A stretch of DNA of 64,000 nucleotides from Sinohyriopsis cumingii (Eukaryota; Mollusca; Bivalvia; Unionida; Unionidae). Below the pieces are notes generated by a model. The model was not told the origin of the DNA. It made no database searches and saw only the letters and a program-made list of their open reading frames with translations. Below are positions 52,936 through 64,000 of the stretch, one piece after another (position 1 is the first letter of the stretch; every line of letters starts with the position of its first letter). A program made the translations under genes and the position numbers. The stretch covers positions 1 to 64,000 of the forward strand of contig JAPYKE020000277.1 in NCBI GenBank assembly GCA_028554795.2, in the 5' to 3' direction.

Positions 52936-55797
52936 TGTTTGTTTGTTTGTTTTTAACGGCGCACCAGTACTGTTAGGCTATTTAGCGCCATACAAAAGGT
53001 CATATGAAATATAAAATGTTTTATATCGACCAACGATATTAAAACTAAAAAAAAAAACGATAAAATGGTAACGGTAATAAATAAGTCTTCCCGATCTAAA
53101 TGGTATATGTTAATAAAGGCAGATCAAAAGTTATTGAAGATAATGGACGGAAAGTACATTACATAAAAATGCTCAAGTTGATGGCATAAAAGTTATACTT
53201 AGAGTAAATGTTCACTGCTTTCAAGAATTATATAATACAAGTGAGGTTTATTGTATCAAAGAGTTCCTTCATGTCATGCACATTGTAATACTGATTGCGC
53301 GTAGGTTGCAGGTCAAAACACTCTATCATAAAATGTTTAACAGTGAATGGTTCATTGCAAGAAACGCACTTTGGTGGGTCTTCACCTTTTAGTATGTGGG
53401 CGTGGGTTATATGCGTATAACCAATTCGAATTCTTGCAATGACTACCTACTCCCTACGCATAGCTCTGTAGGAAGGAGTCCATTCTCCTAGGATTGGTTT
53501 GATGGCATGAAGTTTAGTATTCACTGCATCATTCCATGATGCCTGCTACTTCTGACGTAAAGTCTCTTTGATACTAGGTTTAAAATCATTATATGGTATT
53601 TTAAAGTCAGATGGTTATTGGAAAAGGGCCATTTTACAGCGCGATCTGCATTTTCATTACCTTTAATACCAACATGGTTAGGTAACCAACAGTATACGAT
53701 ATTGTGCGAGGTACTCAGCTTACTATGCTCAGCGAAAAGATTGGTCAACAATGGATTCTCCAATTTTCTATTGTGCAGTGACTGAAGTACTGATAGGGAA
53801 TCAGAGAAGATGCTGCTGTTTAAAATGCGTTTATTTTCGATATATTGCAGAGCAAGTTCTATTGTTCTGATTTCGGCTGAAACAAATTGATGTGCCATTT
53901 GGTAAGCGAACTTGTGTGTTTTCCACTAAAGAAGGCTGCAGCAGCCTTTTCCTCATCCTTTGATCCGTCGGTATAAATTCTTGTATAGTTTTTAAATTCG
54001 GAGAGTAGTTCATGATAAGAGTTGTGGAAGATGGAAGGGTTTGTCTCGGATTTCTTTCTATCGTGTAGCGTAAAAAGTACTTTTGGTTGTTTGAGTAGCC
54101 AGTGTTTCGGAGATGGACGTTTTCTGAATTTGGTTTATTTTCGTATAAGGCTTTGTATTTGGGTTGAAAAACAGCCGAGAAGGCAGGGTTCAGAGGGTTT
54201 GATCTTAATTTGAGAACATACTGTGTGGAAAGCATTTCCCTACGATGTGATAAAGGTGGTTCGTTCGCTTCAGCGAGGAGGCTTTCACACGGAGATGTCT
54301 TAAATGCTCCTAAAGCGAGTCTTATTCCTTGATGATGAATTGGATCAAGCATTTTCTAGTATGACTTTCTAACTGAACCATAAACAAAGCAACAATAGTC
54401 CCGTTTGGAGCGAATAAACGTTCTATATAGATGATTTTTCTATCAGCACCCCAGTCAGTGTACACTACTACTTTAAATAGATCTAGAGATTTTAAGCATT
54501 TAGCTTTCAAGATCTTTAGGTGTGGAATAATTGTATGCATGTGCTTTGATCGATAACATATTAGAAAATCATCAACATATAACGAGCAGTCCACACCAAG
54601 AGCTAAACACTTGGTGATGCTATTGATTTTGATGTTGAAAAGCGTCACAGATAAAATACTGCCTGGGACACACCCATCTCTTGCTCGTGCAGATCTGAGA
54701 GGGTACAGCCAACTCGTAGCTTGAATTCTCTGTCTGAGAGAAAGTTTGATATGAATGAGGGCAGACGGCCTTTTAGAGCCAGATCGTGCAGGTCATTTTA
54801 GTATCCCGTACTTCCATGTCGTATCATAGGCCTTTTCTAAATCAAAGAAAACCGCTAATAAATGTTTCTTCTCGATAAATGTTTGCAGTCTAACCAGATG
54901 ATCATTGGTGCTCAGGCCATATCGAAAGCCACTTTGGAAAGGAGATTAAAATTGTTAGTTACCAGGTACCATACAAGCCGAGAATTAATCATTCGTACCA
55001 TCGTTTGCACACACAATTTGTGAGTGCAATAGGTCGGTAGTTGGCAGAGTCTGCGCTATCTTTACCTGGTTTGGGAACTGGTATTACTGTTGTTTCTTTT
55101 CCAACTCTTAGGTACATGTCCAGTAATTCAAAAATCATTGAAGATTTTCTAAAGAGATGTTAATCATGATACTGGAAGGTGTTTCAAAAATTGGTAATGC
55201 ATTTCGTCAGGCCCCGTGGATGTATCACGGGCCTTGTCTAAAGCCTCCGTAAGCTCCAGTAGTGAAAACAGTTGGTTATAAGTTTCTGAGTTGTTGGATG
55301 TGAATTTCAAACGTGACTTTTCTTTTTGAGTTTTTAATCTTCATAAGCCTTCTGAATAATTAGATGATGAGGAATTTTTAGAGAAACTGTCAGCAAGAAT
55401 ATTTGCTATGTCTCGTTTTGAACTAAAAGTGTCATTGTTAAGTTGCAGATGTCGGAGAGAACTGTGTTTTCTCTTTCCGTTTATTTTATGAATATTATCC
55501 CAAACTTTCGTAATCGAGGAACGAGAGTTTAAAGAAGAATTATATTTCTTCCCTGATGCTCGTTCACTTTCTTTGATTGTGCGGCGAGCTTTGGCCCGGA
55601 GAATACGATATGTACTTAAGTTTTCGGGTGTCGAACGATTGTTAAAGCTTCTCGGCCTTGTCTACTGGCTTCATTACATTCCTTAGTGACCCAAGGTTTT
55701 AGGGTTCTTTTACAGTTCGGTGAGGACTTAGGAATGGATTCCTCTGCGATCTTGATTAATATAGATGTAACATGCTGAATAGGGTCATTAGTACCAT
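52936..55797 (-). mobile_element. 5'-truncated LINE, copy 9
   Basis: YVDD is at 54568-54579, the main RNase H frame at 53521-53898 and the thumb frame at 53831-54352. Its RT part shows the unusual G, A combination at the two markers beside NYRPIAL. Confidence 0.87.
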
Positions 55798-56180
55798 CCC
55801 GACCACCCGTCTAGAAGAAGTAGAGGCCAAAGTAGTGGATTGCATCGGAAAGCCTCTTGCTCAACTCCCTGAATCCTTTCCTCCCCGTCTCTACTTAGTC
55901 GCCTATTAGGACACGTAGTGAGACACGTCGGGCCAATTCTACAACCCCGGACCCGCAGAGGAGACTGACCCTATATGGACTATCGATGTATTTTGCTGTG
56001 TCCTAACTGATTGACACTCCAAGAAAACTAAACCGTTACTGTTTTGGGATTGCAGACAAAAAAGAATTTCAACCATGGGAGGCAAAGCCAAAGAACCAAG
56101 TATTTGTGCGAGATGAGCTGGATGTCCTAGCTGCGTAATCGGACCAACCAAAACCACGTTCATGTGTCAGCATGTGTTGA

Positions 56181-57416
56181 TTCACAACAACGTAATGGTC
56201 ACAAGCGTAGTTGGTAATTTAGCGGGGTGTATCCATAACTTGGTAACAAACCGGTTCAAACACTCTTTAGTGCATCGGTAGGCTCCTAATGCGATGTCTC
56301 TGACACCGTGTCATCTTTTATAATTTCATGTCAGTCTCGAAGACATTACACGTCCATGAGATCCTCTCTGCACAATACCTCGTGAACAAAATATGCCTTT
56401 TTCATGTTTTTGAGCCACCAACAATAATCCATTACATCTTAGGGCGCAGTCCCACATACTCATCGAATGGTTTACCCGGGACTTACCAATAACCTTTCAT
56501 TTGGCGTTACTAAACAACGAATGTTCTTTCGTATAATCGATGGTTTAAAATGCATTTACCAAATATGGTTCAGCCATGTAGGCGTACACATCATTGGTTG
56601 TAATATGCAAGTGCAGCGAGTCACTGTCTGTGCAAAGGATCTTTACCCGATCGCGGTAAAACGCATTGATCTTGTGATAATAACTGTGGTATATCAGCAT
56701 CTTTGACCAGTCAATTGCTAACGATCCGACATATATCTGTGTTCGAAGGTCATATATCATTCAGGATTCAATGGCCAGGTTGGCAACCAGTTTTCGAAGC
56801 TTATCTTCTTCAATATCAGGGACAAGATCGACTCGGATTCGTTCGCTGAAACAGCATTTTTATGAGCGTGAACAAGTTTTTCTCAAAGTCATTTAAGCTG
56901 CTATGCGCAGATTGCTCGTGATGTTTATATACGGTACGATCCAAGCGTCCTCGCGAAATCTAATCACTTGATGTTGGAGATTTTGAACATGTAATACATA
57001 ACAGTGTTTGGTCCTAAGACTTGCTATTAGTTTTGTCCATTGAGTACATTTACTTGCGGCTAAATCAACGACCACGCAATGATATAAGAACAAACAGTTA
57101 CCAGGCACAGACAAAGATGCTGGTGCCAGTAGATAATCGTTATGTACATCATATAAATGTTGCTGATATTCTATATCAACTTCAAAGACGTTTCCAAAGT
57201 GGCTGCTGATGTAATAGTGTACATGTTTTGTATATCAATGTATCTAGGATTAACCCACCGAATCCCACCAACAGGCAACAGTTGGATCATTGCCCAACAT
57301 TATAGATATTTGAAATAGATGATTTAACTGTTCGTGGCAGCGGGTTCATACCCGTTTATGTTTGGGTTGTTTGTGAGATCATATCTCTGTCTCGCCATAG
57401 AAATCCCATCACAAAA
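56181..57416 (-). pseudogene. Polinton PolB relic, unit 10
   Basis: The TDSDS box is at 56617-56631. Same state as the reference copy. Confidence 0.83.
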
Positions 57417-58150
57417 TGAGTGTTATTATACCAACCACAGCTGGCAATATTTATGTCGATAGCGTAACCGCTTTTAATGGGGCAAGAGTCACTAATCGTT
57501 TTAATCGATCTCGCAGCCATTGAGTTGGTTGTAAACGCACACAGTATACAACCCTGAATAACTACGCTTGTCGTTTGAGACCTGCTTAATAACTACAGCT
57601 GACACTATCACTCCTTGAAGCGTTGTAGCGGTCATTCTGGCTATGTCAGCCTTATCAGGTTAAAAATGAAGTGCAGTCCGTTTACGTCCTGCACTCAACC
57701 ATTGCTGATTTTCTGCATGTTCTTTGGGCCAGTCAAGACCTGTTATCAACGGCTTATGTTCAATATGCAAACCTATAGTATGTAGGTTCAATTGCAATGA
57801 CGGAACTGAGTGTCGGCTCAAGTATAGAAATGTAATAGTCTTTATCGGTGAACGCCGAAATTCTTCGTCGGGCATCATTGCTGAAATAGGCAATATTTTA
57901 CGGGCATGTAGGAGGATGTTCCATACACCAAACGATATCTATCCGTGCGCGTCGGCGTTCTGAGGTCGACCTCATCCATAACTTTAATACAATCGTGGGA
58001 CAAGGTGCAGACGAACCAATCATGTGAAGTATAAAATCCAAGATTGCAATTGAAAGCACTCATTAAACGAAGATAATATTAAAAGGATACAAAAGCGAGA
58101 CAATATGAAAAGTATTCTACAGTTTGAATGTGTACTGAATAGATGAAGCT

Positions 58151-58964
58151 GCCGTGGAAAGGTTAGCAAGTGCGGAAATGATCACTCATCGGTTTGCTCG
58201 AGCATAGTTCGCCGAACAAGCAATGTGACAAATTTACTTACCAGTACCAAGAAGGACTTCCCCTAGCTGGCTTGATATTCAAACGCATGATGAGTTTTCA
58301 TTAGGCCGATGTATTTATTATTTCTTCCACATTATCGTGTGCATGATCGGAAGAGTCGATCGTACATTATACAAGTATACGCCAACCATTGTTGACGTTG
58401 CAAGTAGATACAAAGAGAATGAGCCGTTGATGTCAGAAGATTCTGCATGTGTTGCAGATACATTAGAACGCATTTATAAACATTCACCATTAACATGGTA
58501 ACGATAATTACAGGGGGATCCTGCTAAAGGATTCGTAACTGTTGAGGCGGTGTTGTTCAAAGAGTTCATGTTCGAGTTCGTGGTGGACATGCTAATATAC
58601 CTACTGACCAAGCTATTCTGAAACGATTTAATATCGCATTTACACAATTATTATTCGGATATCATTTTAGACAGGAATTGTTGATGAAATGTCTTGAGTG
58701 CGGGACAATATCGAACTAGAACTCGTGGGGGTTACACGCCTGGAGAAGTCTCAGGAATGGCTAAGACATCATTCAATAATGAAATTACACGCATGATTTG
58801 AGGAAAATTAGCTAATACGATACGACAAGAGTCTGTTGCATTTACGCTGAAAATGATCTCACAACCGCCACCATTTCAGACTCACAGAGACAAGTTTATT
58901 CGGTATCTGTATGCACCTGGAGAGGTAGATGGTGGACAATGATGTACTACTGACCCTGTGTGTC
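58151..58964 (+). pseudogene. Polinton integrase relic, unit 10
   Basis: RYLYAPGE begins at 58901, and the LINE tail follows at 58965. Confidence 0.83.
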
Positions 58965-61826
58965 TGTTTGTTTGTTTGTTTTTAACGGCGCACCAGTACT
59001 GTTAGGCTATTTAGCGCCATACAAAAGGTCATATGAAATATAAAATGTTTTATATCGACCAACGATATTAAAACTAAAAAAAAAAACGATAAAATGGTAA
59101 CGGTAATAAATAAGTCTTCCCGATCTAAATGGTATATGTTAATAAAGGCAGATCAAAAGTTATTGAAGATAATGGACGGAAAGTACATTACATAAAAATG
59201 CTCAAGTTGATGGCATAAAAGTTATACTTAGAGTAAATGTTCACTGCTTTCAAGAATTATATAATACAAGTGAGGTTTATTGTATCAAAGAGTTCCTTCA
59301 TGTCATGCACATTGTAATACTGATTGCGCGTAGGTTGCAGGTCAAAACACTCTATCATAAAATGTTTAACAGTGAATGGTTCATTGCAAGAAACGCACTT
59401 TGGTGGGTCTTCACCTTTTAGTATGTGGGCGTGGGTTATATGCGTATAACCAATTCGAATTCTTGCAATGACTACCTACTCCCTACGCATAGCTCTGTAG
59501 GAAGGAGTCCATTCTCCTAGGATTGGTTTGATGGCATGAAGTTTAGTATTCACTGCATCATTCCATGATGCCTGCTACTTCTGACGTAAAGTCTCTTTGA
59601 TACTAGGTTTAAAATCATTATATGGTATTTTAAAGTCAGATGGTTATTGGAAAAGGGCCATTTTACAGCGCGATCTGCATTTTCATTACCTTTAATACCA
59701 ACATGGTTAGGTAACCAACAGTATACGATATTGTGCGAGGTACTCAGCTTACTATGCTCAGCGAAAAGATTGGTCAACAATGGATTCTCCAATTTTCTAT
59801 TGTGCAGTGACTGAAGTACTGATAGGGAATCAGAGAAGATGCTGCTGTTTAAAATGCGTTTATTTTCGATATATTGCAGAGCAAGTTCTATTGTTCTGAT
59901 TTCGGCTGAAACAAATTGATGTGCCATTTGGTAAGCGAACTTGTGTGTTTTCCACTAAAGAAGGCTGCAGCAGCCTTTTCCTCATCCTTTGATCCGTCGG
60001 TATAAATTCTTGTATAGTTTTTAAATTCGGAGAGTAGTTCATGATAAGAGTTGTGGAAGATGGAAGGGTTTGTCTCGGATTTCTTTCTATCGTGTAGCGT
60101 AAAAAGTACTTTTGGTTGTTTGAGTAGCCAGTGTTTCGGAGATGGACGTTTTCTGAATTTGGTTTATTTTCGTATAAGGCTTTGTATTTGGGTTGAAAAA
60201 CAGCCGAGAAGGCAGGGTTCAGAGGGTTTGATCTTAATTTGAGAACATACTGTGTGGAAAGCATTTCCCTACGATGTGATAAAGGTGGTTCGTTCGCTTC
60301 AGCGAGGAGGCTTTCACACGGAGATGTCTTAAATGCTCCTAAAGCGAGTCTTATTCCTTGATGATGAATTGGATCAAGCATTTTCTAGTATGACTTTCTA
60401 ACTGAACCATAAACAAAGCAACAATAGTCCCGTTTGGAGCGAATAAACGTTCTATATAGATGATTTTTCTATCAGCACCCCAGTCAGTGTACACTACTAC
60501 TTTAAATAGATCTAGAGATTTTAAGCATTTAGCTTTCAAGATCTTTAGGTGTGGAATAATTGTATGCATGTGCTTTGATCGATAACATATTAGAAAATCA
60601 TCAACATATAACGAGCAGTCCACACCAAGAGCTAAACACTTGGTGATGCTATTGATTTTGATGTTGAAAAGCGTCACAGATAAAATACTGCCTGGGACAC
60701 ACCCATCTCTTGCTCGTGCAGATCTGAGAGGGTACAGCCAACTCGTAGCTTGAATTCTCTGTCTGAGAGAAAGTTTGATATGAATGAGGGCAGACGGCCT
60801 TTTAGAGCCAGATCGTGCAGGTCATTTTAGTATCCCGTACTTCCATGTCGTATCATAGGCCTTTTCTAAATCAAAGAAAACCGCTAATAAATGTTTCTTC
60901 TCGATAAATGTTTGCAGTCTAACCAGATGATCATTGGTGCTCAGGCCATATCGAAAGCCACTTTGGAAAGGAGATTAAAATTGTTAGTTACCAGGTACCA
61001 TACAAGCCGAGAATTAATCATTCGTACCATCGTTTGCACACACAATTTGTGAGTGCAATAGGTCGGTAGTTGGCAGAGTCTGCGCTATCTTTACCTGGTT
61101 TGGGAACTGGTATTACTGTTGTTTCTTTTCCAACTCTTAGGTACATGTCCAGTAATTCAAAAATCATTGAAGATTTTCTAAAGAGATGTTAATCATGATA
61201 CTGGAAGGTGTTTCAAAAATTGGTAATGCATTTCGTCAGGCCCCGTGGATGTATCACGGGCCTTGTCTAAAGCCTCCGTAAGCTCCAGTAGTGAAAACAG
61301 TTGGTTATAAGTTTCTGAGTTGTTGGATGTGAATTTCAAACGTGACTTTTCTTTTTGAGTTTTTAATCTTCATAAGCCTTCTGAATAATTAGATGATGAG
61401 GAATTTTTAGAGAAACTGTCAGCAAGAATATTTGCTATGTCTCGTTTTGAACTAAAAGTGTCATTGTTAAGTTGCAGATGTCGGAGAGAACTGTGTTTTC
61501 TCTTTCCGTTTATTTTATGAATATTATCCCAAACTTTCGTAATCGAGGAACGAGAGTTTAAAGAAGAATTATATTTCTTCCCTGATGCTCGTTCACTTTC
61601 TTTGATTGTGCGGCGAGCTTTGGCCCGGAGAATACGATATGTACTTAAGTTTTCGGGTGTCGAACGATTGTTAAAGCTTCTCGGCCTTGTCTACTGGCTT
61701 CATTACATTCCTTAGTGACCCAAGGTTTTAGGGTTCTTTTACAGTTCGGTGAGGACTTAGGAATGGATTCCTCTGCGATCTTGATTAATATAGATGTAAC
61801 ATGCTGAATAGGGTCATTAGTACCAT
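58965..61826 (-). mobile_element. 5'-truncated LINE, copy 10
   Basis: YVDD is at 60597-60608, the main RNase H frame at 59550-59927 and the thumb frame at 59860-60381. The RT part shows the G, A marker combination, as in copy 9. Confidence 0.87.
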
Positions 61827-64000
61827 CCCGACCACCCGTCTAGAAGAAGTAGAGGCCAAAGTAGTGGATTGCATCGGAAAGCCTCTTGCTCAACTCCCTG
61901 AATCCTTTCCTCCCCGTCTCTACTTAGTCGCCTATTAGGACACGTAGTGAGACACGTCGGGCCAATTCTACAACCCCGGACCCGCAGAGGAGACTGACCC
62001 TATATGGACTATCGATGTATTTTGCTGTGTCCTAACTGATTGACACTCCAAGAAAACTAAACCGTTACTGTTTTGGGATTGCAGACAAAAAAGAATTTCA
62101 ACCATGGGAGGCAAAGCCAAAGAACCAAGTATTTGTGCGAGATGAGCTGGATGTCCTAGCTGCGTAATCGGACCAACCAAAACCACGTTCATGTGTCAGC
62201 ATGTGTTGATTCACAACAACGTAATGGTCACAAGCGTAGTTGGTAATTTAGCGGGGTGTATCCATAACTTGGTAACAAACCGGTTCAAACACTCTTTAGT
62301 GCATCGGTAGGCTCCTAATGCGATGTCTCTGACACCGTGTCATCTTTTATAATTTCATGTCAGTCTCGAAGACATTACACGTCCATGAGATCCTCTCTGC
62401 ACAATACCTCGTGAACAAAATATGCCTTTTTCATGTTTTTGAGCCACCAACAATAATCCATTACATCTTAGGGCGCAGTCCCACATACTCATCGAATGGT
62501 TTACCCGGGACTTACCAATAACCTTTCATTTGGCGTTACTAAACAACGAATGTTCTTTCGTATAATCGATGGTTTAAAATGCATTTACCAAATATGGTTC
62601 AGCCATGTAGGCGTACACATCATTGGTTGTAATATGCAAGTGCAGCGAGTCACTGTCTGTGCAAAGGATCTTTACCCGATCGCGGTAAAACGCATTGATC
62701 TTGTGATAATAACTGTGGTATATCAGCATCTTTGACCAGTCAATTGCTAACGATCCGACATATATCTGTGTTCGAAGGTCATATATCATTCAGGATTCAA
62801 TGGCCAGGTTGGCAACCAGTTTTCGAAGCTTATCTTCTTCAATATCAGGGACAAGATCGACTCGGATTCGTTCGCTGAAACAGCATTTTTATGAGCGTGA
62901 ACAAGTTTTTCTCAAAGTCATTTAAGCTGCTATGCGCAGATTGCTCGTGATGTTTATATACGGTACGATCCAAGCGTCCTCGCGAAATCTAATCACTTGA
63001 TGTTGGAGATTTTGAACATGTAATACATAACAGTGTTTGGTCCTAAGACTTGCTATTAGTTTTGTCCATTGAGTACATTTACTTGCGGCTAAATCAACGA
63101 CCACGCAATGATATAAGAACAAACAGTTACCAGGCACAGACAAAGATGCTGGTGCCAGTAGATAATCGTTATGTACATCATATAAATGTTGCTGATATTC
63201 TATATCAACTTCAAAGACGTTTCCAAAGTGGCTGCTGATGTAATAGTGTACATGTTTTGTATATCAATGTATCTAGGATTAACCCACCGAATCCCACCAA
63301 CAGGCAACAGTTGGATCATTGCCCAACATTATAGATATTTGAAATAGATGATTTAACTGTTCGTGGCAGCGGGTTCATACCCGTTTATGTTTGGGTTGTT
63401 TGTGAGATCATATCTCTGTCTCGCCATAGAAATCCCATCACAAAATGAGTGTTATTATACCAACCACAGCTGGCAATATTTATGTCGATAGCGTAACCGC
63501 TTTTAATGGGGCAAGAGTCACTAATCGTTTTAATCGATCTCGCAGCCATTGAGTTGGTTGTAAACGCACACAGTATACAACCCTGAATAACTACGCTTAT
63601 CGTTTGAGACCTGCTTAATAACTACAGCTGACACTATCACTCCTTGAAGCGTTGTAGCGGTCATTCTGGCTATGTCAGCCTTATCAGGTTAAAAATGAAG
63701 TGCAGTCCGTTTACGTCCTGCACTCAACCATTGCTGATTTTCTGCATGTTCTTTGGGCCAGTCAAGACCTGTTATCAACGGCTTATGTTCAATATGCAAA
63801 CCTATAGTATGTAGGTTCAATTGCAATGACGGAACTGAGTGTCGGCTCAAGTATAGAAATGTAATAGTCTTTATCGGTGAACGCCGAAATTCTTCGTCGG
63901 GCATCATTGCTGAAATAGGCAATATTTTACGGGCATGTAGGAGGATGTTCCATACACCAAACGATATCTATCCGTGCGCGTCGGCGTTCTGAGGTCGACC
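60291..64000. repeat. Array unit 11, cut by the window end (alleles G A T G C A C)
   Basis: Only the first 3,710 bp are present. The marker alleles match unit 10. One private base, A at 63599, was seen. The window stops inside a 14 bp palindrome (see 3700-3713). Confidence 0.95.
62210..63445 (-). pseudogene. Polinton PolB relic, unit 11
   Basis: The TDSDS box is at 62646-62660. The matching integrase relic would start near 64180, beyond the window. Confidence 0.83.

Larger units (their letters stand above)
48233..54261. repeat. Array unit 9 (alleles G G T A C G C)
   Basis: The marker alleles match unit 1. Private bases seen are C at 49105 and T at 51515. The latter creates a chance minus-strand ATG, so a 62-codon open frame (51327-51515) exists in this copy only. 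Confidence 0.95.
54262..60290. repeat. Array unit 10 (alleles G A T G C A C)
   Basis: The haplotype is shared only with unit 11. It mixes the G at offset 761 with the A at 787, which are otherwise found in opposite backgrounds. This suggests recombination within 26 bp or a recurrent change. Confidence 0.95.
1..64000. repeat. Tandem array of a 6,029 bp unit, about 10.6 copies
   Basis: Every landmark recurs exactly 6,029 bp further on: for example the LINE YVDD box at 307, 6336, 12365 and so on to 60597. No insertion or deletion was seen between copies. Seven bases vary in more than one copy, at unit offsets 761 (G/A), 787 (G/A), 1597 (T/C), 1832 (A/G), 2088 (C/T), 2675 (G/A) and 3595 (C/G). 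A few others are private to one copy. The unit entries below give each copy's alleles at these seven sites in that order. The unit is a composite of a Polinton fossil and a LINE, so this is a transposon-derived megasatellite rather than a gene array. The right end is cut in mid-unit, so the true array is longer. Confidence 0.98.

Noticed and set aside
1-64000. Simple assembly concatenation of one sequence
   Set aside because: Copies carry different, partly shared base variants in a structured pattern, which a pasted repeat would not. It is not fully excluded without reads.
1-64000. rDNA, histone or tRNA gene array, or CRISPR
   Set aside because: No rRNA, histone or tRNA sequence was recognised. 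The 6 kb spacing does not fit CRISPR, and the content is transposon coding sequence.
1-64000. Complete Polinton with capsid genes
   Set aside because: Only polymerase and integrase relics are seen. No capsid, ATPase, protease or terminal inverted repeats were recognised in the 6,029 bp unit.

Overview
The whole window is one head-to-tail tandem array. A unit of exactly 6,029 bp repeats about 10.6 times with no length change between copies. Every recognisable feature recurs at that spacing. Copies differ only at a handful of single bases that I could find by eye. The array runs off the right edge in mid-unit, and nothing at the left edge marks an end.

Each unit joins two old transposable elements. 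About 3.17 kb (1537-4703 in the first copy) is a fossil piece of a Polinton/Maverick element. It has a minus-strand family B DNA polymerase relic (about 1920-3155) and, divergently, a plus-strand rve integrase relic (about 3890-4703). The other 2.86 kb (4704-7565) is a minus-strand LINE of the I/Jockey type that lacks its 5' end. It carries reverse transcriptase with a YVDD box, an RNase H domain, a C-terminal CCHC motif and a 3' tail of short GTTT repeats (AAAC on the LINE strand). That tail lies directly against integrase coding sequence, so the LINE landed inside the Polinton integrase. The other junction, near 1537, joins truncated LINE to sequence beyond the polymerase C-terminus. It does not look like the rest of the integrase gene, so it is the likely breakpoint of the original duplication.

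Order of events (inference): Polinton insertion, LINE insertion into its integrase, decay of both, capture of a 6,029 bp segment, then tandem amplification and homogenisation. All frames are broken in the same way in every copy, while the copies remain nearly identical. The elements are therefore old and the array is young. Shared marker bases suggest that units 2-4 and 5-7 are two versions of a three-unit (18,087 bp) block, so the array has grown by multi-unit exchange.

The organism is an animal. Polinton plus an I/Jockey-type LINE, an AT-rich background and a LINE tail of this style suggest a marine invertebrate, perhaps a mollusc, but the sequence cannot settle this. I see no intact protein gene, RNA gene, CRISPR array or bacterial feature. 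The unit is best described as a transposon-derived megasatellite. Boundaries of relics are approximate because homology was judged by eye.
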